This document shows, one piece after another, positions 12,817 to 24,500 of a DNA stretch of 64,000 nt. This stretch comes from Rhipidocladum racemiflorum (Eukaryota > Streptophyta > Magnoliopsida > Poales > Poaceae): positions 13,902,501-13,966,500 of the forward strand of contig CM070578.1 of NCBI GenBank assembly GCA_036346355.1. Direction: 5' to 3'. How positions within the stretch are numbered: position 1 is the first letter of the stretch; the number at the start of each line of letters is the position of its first letter. The notes below the pieces were generated by a model, which saw only the letters and a program-made list of their open reading frames with translations, did not search any database and was not told where the DNA came from. Both the position numbers and the translations under genes were made by a program.

Positions 12817-12968
12817 CTATTTGAGTAATGGAATCATGAACTCTAGTACTAATATTGTTAGAAAAGTATTTGTTTCACTGATTGTTCATCTATTTGAGTA
12901 ATGGAATCATGACATCTAGGCATGATATTGTTAGAAAAGTATTTGGTTCACTGATTGTTCATCTATTT
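12817..12968. repeat. 73-bp tandem duplication in the MYB-like gene intron
   Basis: Two head-to-tail copies begin CTATTTGAGTAATGGAATCA at 12817 and 12890, with few mismatches. Confidence 0.85.
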
Positions 12969-14302
12969 GCTTTGAACATGTTGCTCAAATTCAGCCCAGT
13001 TGGCCTAGATGTTCTGTCACTATAACACTTGAAGTATGCGCCTCATAGGTTTCAGTTGTTAGCAATTCTGTCAAGTGACTGTTGTGATTGAAGATCATTT
13101 CCATTTTGACAAGGCAAATTGGAGTTTGTCATAGGATATATGCTCCTCATTAAAGATTTGCTTTATTACTTTGATAGATAAAGAAGATCTTTGAACATGT
13201 TAGTAACAGACTAAAAATAGTAGAAAGGAAATATCTGTACATTGGTATGTCAAAAACTCTATGCTTCTATGCTTAAAAAATGAAGCATTAGTAGGGTCTA
13301 AGCAAAAGACATTTAGGTGCTTCTATGCTTTTTTTTTAAGTTGCACAAATATTGCTTCTATGCTTGATCAGGAGAATAGACTTAAAAAAATGATGCTAGT
13401 AGGGTCTAAGCAAAGTGGTAACAACTTATCATGTTCTCCTGATCAATGACTTTGAAGTAACTCTTATAAGGTTTTACCCTTTAAACAATGACTTCAAAGT
13501 AACTCTGGATATGTCAACATCTATAGAAATTTGTTCTGGTGATGATAGCAGCATCCCATCCAAATGATGAAGCGGTGTCAACAATTGTGAGCTCACACAA
13601 AACTAACAGGGAAAATCCAAGATGCATAAATTAGTAATTTAGTCTCAGAATAGCTGCTATAAGCTGGAAAGTTAACTTTGGATTCCCTGCATACATATGC
13701 CTACCATTTATTGGCCTTCAGGAATACAAATCAATTCAGTTTGATAAATTCAGTGATACCCCAAGTAAATTTCTAGACATACATGTACAGGCTCAAGTTC
13801 AACAACCAGATAAAGACGAACCAACTTGGAAGTCAAACATGTTCTTCTTTGTCTGTAGATCTCAGAAACACAAGTATATGTGCATATCTAGAAGTCAAAT
13901 ATGTTCTTTTTAGTCTCGAGGGAGTTCAACTAGATGACTTTGCAGTAGATATGTCCCCTATCTAGAATGCATCCATGGCTTTCATGGACTAGCGCTACAA
14001 TACAAACTTAGTTTACTTTGAAGAAAAATACCTAGAACTGAATGCAACGACATATCTTTTGTGCAACATCACAGTGATTAACAGTAACACTTGAAAGCAT
14101 ATTTGATACACTGCAATTTCCAAAGAAGATAGATACACAATTTGTGTAATTCAAGTCAAGATTCTTGTGCTAATTTGTATGCCGCTTTCTTGTATGTCTT
14201 CAAATTTCATATTTCACATGTTCTGTGACTATAGCACTTGAAGTATGCTCCTCATACGTTACATTTCATATGCACATATATTAATGGAATCATGACCTCT
14301 AG

Positions 14303-15200
14303 GATCCTTTTGATAAGGCAAATTGGAGTTCGTCCAATAGTGCTATATTCTGTGACATTTGTATTGAAGAAATGAGGGCTGGGAATACCATCAATGGATT
14401 CATGACCCATAGAGCCTATAAGAACATGGCAGAGAAATATTTCTTAAGCACAGGATTGCGACACTCGAGAGTTCAGCTCAAAAACAGATGGGATCAACTT
14501 AAGAAACTCTATAGCTTTTGGTTGTGGCTGAACAAACAAACTGGATTTGGGCGGGCAAATGGAACGGTGGTGGCTAGTGACAAGTTTTGGAAGGAACACA
14601 CAAAGGTACTTGTGGTTTTTTGTAATAAATACTTTGTCACTGTATGTTGACAACTATACTTGTTCATTAATGTGGAATCTTTTTTTGCAGGGACATTCTG
14701 AATGGAAGAGGTTGAAGTATGGTCCCCCAGAGTGTCTAGAGCAACTTGAGCAGATATTTGCGCATACTGCTGTGGATGGATCTACCTCTTGCATTGCTGG
14801 TGAACAAATTAATGATGAAGATTTTCAAAAAGAAGCCCTTGATGGTAGTCCTATGAGTACTGGTATGAAGAGAACTAGTAGTACTAGTACATGTGTTACT
14901 AGTCCAATGAAAAAGGTAAAGAGCCCTATGGTCAAGATTATGAAGGGAATTTGGGACAGTATGGAGACTAATAATGCCATAGCCCGAAAGGTGATGCAAG
15001 TGGAACTAATGACAGAATCCATCAACAAAGCGATGCAATTGGTTGTGGAAAGTGGGGCTGCAGAAGGATCTGCTGAGCATTTCGTTGCTAGTCAGCTATT
15101 TGTCAAACCTGAAAATCATGCAATTTTCTTTACTTTGACCAGCAATGAAGGAAGGCTTGCTTGGTTAAAGAGGTGGTGCAGGCAGAAGAACATAAACTAG
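14303..15200 (+). CDS. MYB/SANT-like DNA-binding protein of the Harbinger element
   Basis: Two exons are supported: 14303-14605 and 14691-15200, joined across a GTACTT...TTTGCAG intron with the frame preserved. The first begins after an AG acceptor and encodes a MYB/SANT-like (Myb_DNA-bind_3 type) trihelix. Its tryptophans and conserved blocks are visible: W in ANWSSSN, FCDICIEEMRAGN, YKNMAEKYF, LKNRWDQLKKLYSFW and FWKEHTK. The second exon supplies the acidic linker and a C-terminal helical region ending WLKRWCRQKNIN. In PIF/Harbinger elements this protein binds the element ends and helps bring the transposase into the nucleus. The first ATG in this part is 14372, but the fold clearly extends upstream, so the true start is in an earlier exon (probably 12241-12780, which carries three stops). 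The gene is therefore probably non-functional as a whole. Confidence 0.8.
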
Positions 15201-15442
15201 GATCTTTTTTGTTGTAATTGTTATCTGAAATTGTTAGTTGAACCTGTTATTTGTTAGCTTGTATGATCTAAAACTGTTAGTTGAACCAGTTACGTATGTG
15301 TTGATCTCACCTGAATGATGTGATATGTTATGCAAGCGTTGCTCACATTGTTCTGCAAGCTAATTTTCTGAAGGCCTAAACTGTTCATATTATGCTTCAA
15401 TATAAAATTCATTTACTAATCTTTATATTTAATTGTTTGTAG

Positions 15443-16751
15443 ATGAGCTCTTCTTCAAGTGATTATGAGGATGAAGCACTTGAGGTTGCACGGATGCAAA
15501 TGCAGAACATGCAAGAATATGGTGCAATAACTTGTTTTTTTGGTATGTACTATGAAGATACATTCATGAACAAATCTAAGTTTAGGGAACCCGAGCTGTC
15601 CGGATATGACTGGGTTATGAGAACCCTTAACAATCCAACATCTTGCTTCAATATGTTTAGAATGAGTAGGGCACTATTTTATAGGCTACATGATTTGCTA
15701 GTGTCGTCATATGGCTTGACGTCAACAAAGAAGATGTCGTCTGTAGAGGCTTTAGCCATGTTTTTATGGATCATTGGTGCCCCACAATCCATTAGGCAAG
15801 CTGAAAATCGTTTTGAGAGGTCGACCGAGACGATTAGTCGAAAATTTGAGAAATTGTTGCATAGTGTCTATAGGCTCTCAGCAGATATTATCAAACCTAG
15901 AGATCCAGAATTTAGAACGACTCATCCAAGGCTACAAGGTCATCGTTTTGCACCACATTTTGATAACTGCATAGGAGCAATAGATGGGACTCATGTACCA
16001 GTTGTAGTGCCAGCATCAAAGGTCCTTCAACATGTTGGTCGTCATGGATATTCCACTCAAAATGTTTTGGCTATATGTGACTTCGACATGAGGTTCACCT
16101 TTGTTGTGGTAGGATGGCCAGGATCGGTACATGACATGAGAGTGTTCAATGATGCTATACGCAAATATGGCGACAAGTTCCCACATCTTCCTCGAGGTAA
16201 ACTAACGTGTTGCTATCTTATTTCACTTACTACGTAGTCAAATTTCTATTGTTCTTTTTTTAATTAATTTCTATTGTACACTTTTTTTAGAAAAATTTTA
16301 TCTTGTCTACTCGGGTTACCCTAACCGAGCGGGTTATCTTGCGCCGTATAAGGGGACGAAGTATCATTTACCAGAGTTTCAACAAGGCCCAAGACCAAGT
16401 GGCAAAAAGGAGGTATTCAATTATTTGCATTCATCTCTTCGCAACGTTATCGAGCGTTCATTTGGTGTTTTGAAAATGAAGTGGAGGATTTTGTTGGACT
16501 TGCCATCGTATCCAATGGTAAAGCAAACCAAAATAATACTTACATGCATGGCATTGCATTATTTTATTCGAGAAAGTGCAATAGCGGATGCGGACTTTGA
16601 ACAGTGTGACCTTGATGAAAACTACATGCCATTCCCGGCAGCCCCATCATCTCAACGAAGTGGAGCTAATAATCATCTAGGTGACGAAGACCAAGACATG
16701 AACGTCTTCCGTGACAACCTTGCCAATGCTTTGTTTGCTATGCGAGAGTGA
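15443..16751 (+). CDS. PIF/Harbinger DDE transposase
   Basis: Two exons, 15443-16196 and 16291-16751, join through GTAAAC...TTTTTTTAG to give 404 residues with no stop or frameshift. The N-terminal part carries a helical DNA-binding region (about residues 40-130). The catalytic core shows GAIDGTHVPV (first Asp), GWPGSVHDMRVFNDA, then YSGYPNRAGYLAPYKG, and ERSFGVLKMKWRIL (catalytic Glu region). It should cut and paste the element with a 3-bp target site. The family usually reads VDSGYP where this copy has VYSGYP, an Asp-to-Tyr change that may weaken or abolish activity. The start is the first ATG after a TTTGTAG and sits in good context. A 5' non-coding exon is possible. The downstream neighbour is only the element's right end. 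Confidence 0.88.
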
Positions 16752-17305
16752 TTGTGAGAGGCCATTTGTAAGGACAGAACTTTAAATTTATATAAATCTT
16801 AAACCTTTTGTTTGTTATTTATGTGTTGCTCTAATTTTGTAAGGACATAAACCTCAACAAAAAAGATCCAGATGGTGAGATCTTGCAAGCATTTCACCTA
16901 AACATCCACATTGATTTGACTTGCAAAAAAAATACAAAGAAGCAAGACGATTACAGGGCCGACTAGAAACGCATGAAGCAAGGCGAGTACCGAAGCAATG
17001 ACAAAGGCGTGAACCGTCCCTTGAGTGAATAATGATCACAAGGTGGCAAAAAAATCGTTTAAGGTCGCGTGAGCACACAAGGTGAACAACAGAGAATATG
17101 TAGAATCCTTGAGACAAGCATGTAATAAAGCAGGGGTATTCTGAACAATTGATCAATCTAAACATCTATTAGCCACATATTAGCTGGTGGATCCAAACAC
17201 CCTCCAACTAATAGTTAGCTGGCTAATATTAGCTAGGAACTATTAGCTGCTAATGGATCCAAACAGGCCCTGAGTGAGAGGAGGAAGAAAGAACAGGAGG
17301 GGAAG

Positions 17306-17496
17306 AAGGCAATTGTCGAGGATCACTTGTAGGTCCAATCAACCTTTTATTAATGAGAGGTGCTTCTATGCTCTTCCTTTTAAAAGTTACACAACTATTA
17401 AAGGCAATTATCGAGGATCACTTGTAGGTCCAATCAACCTTTTATTAATGATAGGTGCTTCTATGCTCTTCCTTTTAAAAGTTACACAACTATTAA
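17306..17496. repeat. 95-bp tandem duplication
   Basis: Units 17306-17400 and 17401-17496 are nearly identical (AAGGCAATT(G/A)TCGAGGATC start). Each spans flanking DNA plus the left end of the small MITE that follows, so the duplication is later than the MITE insertion. Confidence 0.9.
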
Positions 17497-17592
17497 AGCA
17501 TGAATGAAAGGTAGATGATGATTACTTACCCCTTCGCTTGCTTCAAGATTTGTGCAACTTGTACTGGAAGGAAGAGTATAGAAGCACCTCTC
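17450..17592. mobile_element. 143-bp MITE with 9-bp target duplication (Mutator-like)
   Basis: The termini G(A)TAGGTGCTTCTATGCTC and GAGAGGTGCTTCTATACTC (right end reversed) are inverted. Inner segments AAGTTACACAACTATTAAAG and TTCAAGATTTGTGCAACTT continue the foldback. The 9-bp TTTATTAAT occurs at 17441-17449 and exactly at 17593-17601. A 9-bp duplication fits Mutator-like MITEs. A second copy of identical length lies at 40373-40515. Confidence 0.8.
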
Positions 17593-17601
17593 TTTATTAA
17601 T

Positions 17602-18592
17602 TCATTTATATATATTGTTGACTAGGAGCGTGCGAAGTTATTAAGAGGGTTATATTGGTATGAACGACTATAAAGTTAGTACAAAGGTTTTAGTGTATAA
17701 AGTTTTTCCTGTATTCCATAAGGAGAGACAACTTTGCGAAAAAGATCTACATCAATTGAAGCCTAGGGATGGGAGACGCCCCGTCGTTCCTCGTCGTAGT
17801 CGCAAATGTGGCTCGAAGAGCTATGTTAGCATCAACGATGGCATCTGAAGATGGTATTGATATATGCGTGCTAATCTCGAGTTCTGAACTAGCGAGTAAC
17901 AAAGGGGAACGCTACTCCGCTACAAAACAACTGTGGTAAAGAAAAGAAACACGAGAGGTTTGAGTACTACGTATTCAGCAATGGGCAGTTTAAATAATAT
18001 ATAGCACTTTACTTTTGTTTCCCGTTGTCAGGTAGGATACATCATCTGAAGCATTCATAAACAAGACAGAACAACACAAAACCTCGGACGCTCAGCGCAC
18101 AAAAAAATATGTATCGCCGTGCTGATGATCTTCCTTGCTCCTGTATTCAGACACAGCAACCATGCCCTGAACAAAAAAAATGCCTTTTGCCTATGGAGAA
18201 ATCGGCATTTCGTTGATGTTAACCTTTGATGTTGGTGTTAGTCCTCAGACTGGAGATCATCACGTCAACCAAGATAACCTGACGATCCACCTTCAAACCC
18301 TGCATACGCTGCTTTTCAAGCTACAACAACAACCAAAGTGTCAAAACCGATCATCCCAGCTAACCAATCCTTACAATTCCATCCCCTCCAAAAGATGGCA
18401 CATCCAGCGGACAGCTAAGTGCGACACATCCCTCGTGTGCCGAGATGCCGGCCAGTTAGCAGTGGCACCCAACAACCTCAGAAAGAAGACAAGTGCCACG
18501 CAGCTTGGTGCAAGGAGGCCTAGCTCCACATGCATCTGATGCACAAGGTGCTTCTCGCATTAAGATCACACCACAAGCATCCACCAACAAAT
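17602..18592. other. Region downstream of the TPR-J gene, probably including its 3' UTR
   Basis: No gene is recognised on either strand. The minus-strand TPR-J gene stops at 18593, so the adjacent few hundred bases should hold its 3' UTR and polyadenylation site, which I could not place precisely. Confidence 0.4.
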
Positions 18593-21500
18593 TTACCAGT
18601 AATCATCGGAATATCCAGACCACCGCGAGTGGGAAGCACCTTTGTTTGAATGCCACTGACGAGGACTAAAACCCCTGTCGTGTTGTTTCCTGTAGTGCTG
18701 TTCAGGTGACCTACGCATAGTCCTCTCCTTACAACCTCTCTTTGTTGCATTTCTTAGATTCTCTTCAATATCATATTCTTGGCGCTGCATAATTCAAGGC
18801 AAAAGGTAAGTCTCCACTGGTTAGGAAACAAGTTCATTGATGTAGTAACTGATAAAATGAAAAGCAGTGCACAAGCCTCATTTTGTAATTATAAGAAATT
18901 CAATATTACTGCCATCAATAAATAGCAAGCACATACAATCAAGCTTAAATTAGGCATGTGCCTACTGTTGCTAGTTTGCACCCAGGTGGGTTCAGAAATT
19001 TGACGGTAGCCAAGTTGGTTACTGCAGGTTTTCTGGTAATCTATCCTCGGTGGGTACCAGGATATCCCATACCGCCCGGATTTGGAAATTCAAATATAAA
19101 TTTCAAAAATAAATCTTGGCAGGTTTTCGTCTGGTTTTCAGCTTCAAAATCAAATTTTGAATTCACATTTTTGAACAGTTTTTGAGCGAGAGTAACTGGC
19201 GAGTAACCAGAACTAGCCAAGGAGCGGTCTTAGGGCTGGTTCCAGACTTCCAGTTCAAACCCTGGTGCTCAGTATACCATCAGAAGCCCTATTTGTGTGC
19301 ATACTGATAGCAGCTAATCTAATCCATTAGGAGTTCAGACCATTACTCCTATTATTTCCAGTAGAATGTTTACACAACAGTTGGAACACAGAAGTTAATG
19401 AATGCCAATTTCCCTCTGCTATGCTATAACTGATTTGGCGTGCATCCCCTTGGAAAGAAAAACTACAAGGTGAGAAGGGCAAAAGATTGATGGCCACTTT
19501 TCATAAGCAGAGTCCATTGCCACTGTGTTTTACCTTGTCAGGGTCTGAAAGAACATTATATGCCTCCCCAATTGTTTTGAACAGATGATCGGCATCTGCA
19601 TAAACCTCCTTGGCAACATCCCTCCAAAACCCATCATCAGCATTCTCATTCCTTACTAGCAATTGAGCAGCCTACAGGACAGAGTGGTGTTAAAAGAAAC
19701 AATTAATATAAAATCAAAGAAATTTTCTGAAGTAACGAGAACCTTGTCTGGGTGGTGTCTCAATGCAGATTTTCGGTATGCCTTCTTAATGTCTGCTGGA
19801 GAGCAGGATGGTTCAACTCCCCTGAGAAAAAGGATAATCACCTAATTAAGTTATCTTCACAAACATGAGCAAAATAGAACTTGCTTCATTTTATGAAAAA
19901 GGACTAACTTATCAAAAGTTAAAAAGAGTGACACAGAAATGAAATAATATCATACAGCGTAATATGACTTGAGTAGCTACAGTACTGATCAAAATGGAGG
20001 TAAAACTGTCTTAAAAAATACTGCGAAATGCTAGCTAAATTTCCTTTGCAACATATATAAACAACAACTGTAGGTTTTCTGCAGTCCCTGTCTTGGATTT
20101 GATTTTTCTAAAGCACAAGACACCCCATGTTTTACAGATAGGCAATGTTTTCATGGTTGCTACTGACCAGATTTGCTCTAACTGGCATAAATATGTGTCA
20201 TTCTTCAACACCAAACTTCACCCAACATACAAGTATGCAACAATACCACACAAACAAGGATAATAGATCCAGTATTATCATGCTAGCAGTATTGCTTCTT
20301 CTATCAAAAAAATGATAACCATTACTGCTCTAATTTTCAAATAAACTATCTCGCCATCTCAGAATATCTATATCCCTACAATGCATTTAATGCCACATAC
20401 ATTGTAAAACTAATAAGTAATAACATTCTCTTACCAATGTCATTTCAATGTCAAAACAATACTCTTACAAACAATTTTCAAAAACATCAATGAGCATAGA
20501 TAGCGCAGTTCCTTTAGAAGCCATGATTGTAAAGCGTGCTTCAGTTCTCGTAGGCATAATCAATGGTACCCTTTTTTCTCTAGATCAATGATAATAGCAG
20601 GTGGAAATCAAATGTAGGAGGAGGCATGCACCAACTACTTTAAAAATGCAATTATTCAGGTTGATGGAACAAAATTTGGGGCAAAGAAAACATTACTAGA
20701 GAAAAAGAAAGGTAAATTTCACTTGGACAAACTTACAAGATCAAATACATATTCAAGGGAGTATCATTTTTTGCTTCCTCCTCCACAGACAAAAGTCGTG
20801 CTCGCGCCTGCTTCAGATCACTGTGCTTGTTTAAAACTTTTGGTGATACTCCAGACTTATTGGCTTGCTTTTCAAGAAGTGAGATTAGCCTCCTTAAATC
20901 ATTAGCAGCTTGTCCATAATCCCTGATCATCTCATATAAGGTGCCTCGCCTGGAAATTGCCTGCAATTAAGATGCAAGAAGCTATTAGATAAATTACATA
21001 AACAACCATGTAGAGATAAAACAGTTCATACATAATCATTGATCATTTATTCTATACATGAAAATGTGTGCAAAAGGATAAGCTCATAACATAGAACAAA
21101 AGCTACTACGGTATACCTTGGGATAATTTGCATCAAGAACCATGGCTAGGGAACAATCTGCTATCGCATCAGTAACTTGACCAAGTGCTTGATATGCAGC
21201 TGCACGATTGCAAAAACAGACGGCTGAAAAGGGGCGTGAATCACTATTACATGCCAAAGCCTCTGAATACTGTTCCACAGCTTCTGAAAATCGACGAGCT
21301 TGAAATGATTCATTCCCAGCAGCCTAAAAAGGATCACAAGAGGAGGGAAAGCAATGGTAAGCTACTATCAATATAAATGAAAACGCTAACATATGAAATA
21401 AAGAGACATGTAATTATTCGTTTTCCTGTGTGAGTGTGCACGCTTGTCTCTGTTTCCTGCACATCCTACTCGGTGAAAAAAGGAGCAGCACAAAGGGACT

Positions 21501-24500
21501 AAAAAACTTTTCTCTGCTGCCCATTTTCAAAGTCAAACTCATTGCAAGAAAGATAGCATGGGACATGATAATCTGATAAGAGAACTATCACCTAGAAAAC
21601 TATGCAACATTTCATGCAAAGAGATATTTTGATTATTTAAAGCTAGAAGGGAAAAATAAATCGTGCTAGTTCTAAATCATGTCCATAAGAAAAGAATTAC
21701 CAGAATACACACTGGAAAGCAATGAATCACATAATATAATCAATATATACATAACATGGGTAGATGTGAGAGAACACATATCACCAGATTCCCTCTTTGC
21801 CAGTCTGCAAGAGGATGCAGATAAATCAATAGAAATGTTAGTATACCTTAAGGGCAAGAAGCTGCCTTATAGTTGTAGACAATGATGAGAAACCTTCTCG
21901 AGATGTACCCCCGCCACTGTGTGATTTGCACCATTCATGAGTTACATATCATAAGACGAACTGCAAAATAGGAAAGGAAATTCACCGAACATGACAAGTT
22001 TACCTCTCTTTGACAGGTGTCAGTTGCTCATGCTTCTTTAGCACATCAAGAGCGTCTTCAAGCTTGCCTAAAAGGAAGTAAGACTTACACATGAGGTATG
22101 ACCGCCACAGCCTTCCAGGGCATCCTGTCTTTTCAGCTACACTAGAATTCTTTGATTCTCCATTAGTATTAAATAAAGCAGAATTTCTTTCAGCCAGATC
22201 TACTGTTTCCTGACATAGTTGAATTACTTCTTTGAATCTTCGTAGCTGTTCAGCGCAGCAACCATATTAGTAATAGTACGTTGTAACTAGAGAATAAGTG
22301 CATGAGGAAAGCAGTGATAAAAACAAGAAATCACTTGGAAATATGACTGCATAATAATTCTTAACAATCCATGGATATAAAACAACAGACAAGAAGAAAT
22401 ACAAACCGTCAGTAGTGCCTCTGCTTTCATCTCCATTAGAGTATCTGAGTGTGAACTTATGTGCAATGCATTGGAGATCAGTTCTAAAGCTGTTGTTGCT
22501 TCAGGCAATGTTCTTTTCTTAAGAAGTTCCTTGGACTGGAACATCCAATCTGCCACTCTCTGCGGTATTGGTAAAAAGATGCCAATAAGATATAATGCTA
22601 TATAATAACAAGAAGCTAATTCAAAGCTTCTTTCTACTACAAAATTTTGAACTCAAACAATCTGTAGATACTTCTTAAGGAAAATGATCGTACGACAACT
22701 CCTATATCTCAGGCTCAGCACAACCAAGGGAATGTATCAAATGCAAACTGATACTAGGTGCAATTATGAAAAAAAACACTTAGGTTTGGGCACCGAATAA
22801 AACAGAAATAATCAGAAAGTTTTGGATATGCACTCTACGAAGCATTGTACAATCCATAGTTATCAAATTCGTTGTAAACCCCAGCAAATCACAAACCAGA
22901 TTTGTCGAACCCGAACCGGTTTAGGGTACGGGGCTCGTGTTCGCAGTGAAAATTGAAAGAAAAAGGTGGCAAATCGCGAACCCGAATCCCGTACCACAAC
23001 TCGGATGAACCGTGTTTCTAGTAACTATGGTAGCACAAATCAAGTGTGAGCTTGAAATTTTATATGGAGGTAGCCTAATTGTAGAATTACCTTCAGATTA
23101 AAAAACAATTCACATTCATTTGATGCCCAGGTCAGATTAGCTTACATGATTGAACCTAGCTACTAGTTCGCACTAGATATACCCCAAACCAAGGATAAGT
23201 ATATCAAGTCCAGGTACAGGATTCCTCTAAAAAAAGTGAAGGTACAAGGTAACTTGATTAACTTCACAAGCCGTATGATAGAAAAAATGAGTAATTTCAA
23301 ATTGCATCCGTGATGATTGATGATAAAGAAAACCGTTTAGAGAGGTGTATCTAGAAATTATGGCAATGCGGTGAGGGTGTTTTGAAAAACATCCAGCTCA
23401 AATTCAATGCCAAGTATAATAGAAAATCCAAGTGCAGAAGCATAACTCAGAGAAGAATGTGTTTACAATTTTACATCATGCTATCAATGATTTGCAGTAA
23501 CTGCCAGCTTCACGAATGAAACCAAGTAGATGACAATGCAATGAACCATCCTTTTTATCCAATAGAAGCTATAGTATAACCAACATAGATATTAGGATTA
23601 ATTCCTTATATGCCACTGGAATTTGGGAAAATCCCTGAATGTGTCACTGACATGGGGTCAGGGCCCACGTGTCAGTGAGACAATGAGTGGCATATAAGAG
23701 ATGAGAAAAACTTTCAGTGGCATATAAGGAATTGCTACATATTATCAGCAGCAAGTTAAAATGAAAAGGCACAAAACATCCCGGTGATTCTTTGATTGGA
23801 CCTATTCGGCATATTAAGGTCCATCAGTCCATCTATGTCTTACTGTTTCGAATAGCATGTTGTATTTTGTGAATAAGAAGAGTGTTAAGATTCTGGTTGA
23901 AATGTATTGCAAAAAGACAAATGCAGGCATTAATGCAGCTCTACCATTGTTCATACACAGTTTCTACCAGTTAACCAGACAGAACATTTTCGACCAACAC
24001 CAATGTTGCTCTAAGGTTGGTCCTAAGGATGACTTGAACGCCTTAGGGGTGACCTTATACTGTGGAGTTTGGTGATCTAGGAGAAAAAAAGGAAGGCACA
24101 GCCCTTAAGCTTAAGCCCAGTTCCCAAGAAATATTTTATAGAAAAAGGAGAGGGGGGGGGGGGTGAAGACTCAGGGTGTGAGAATTAGGGGGATGAGTGA
24201 GTCCCACCTTAGTACCTCCTCACTCCTCAGGCCTTGCACATTAGAACAATTTGCATTAGGCTACATCACCATTATGTGGGGCCAACCTTAAGGCCTACTT
24301 TTACAAACATTAGAGATGCCCTAACCATGACAACGATTTGCTCATAGTGTCTAGGCAGAGGTAATGACTGACATTCCTGGTACGCCAGTACAAGTCAATG
24401 TAGTGTGTAGGCACAGTTGTCAGTAAAATAACTTCCATTACCATATTACAACACCATTATTCTACCCACTTTTCCCTCAATTAAGTTAATAGTATTAGTA

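Larger units (their letters stand above)
11736..17270 (+). mobile_element. PIF/Harbinger-type DNA transposon
   Basis: The element carries the two genes expected of this superfamily in the same orientation: a MYB/SANT-like DNA-binding protein (with a degraded first exon at 12241-12780) and a DDE transposase. Both ends are crowded with AGCTAATA/TATTAGCT motifs (11738-11830 and 17160-17255). The right end closes with GGATCCAAACAGGCCC, the reverse complement of the GGGCCTGTTTGGATCC start common in grass Harbinger/Tourist elements. The left terminus is not a clean inverted copy, and I could not define a 3-bp target duplication. The boundaries are therefore approximate, and rearrangement of the left end is likely. 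Confidence 0.7.

Noticed and set aside
24000..24320. Possible MITE in TPR-J intron 3 (CATCTCTAATG-type end, G-tract near 24152)
   Set aside because: Only one end is convincing; no inverted partner was found.
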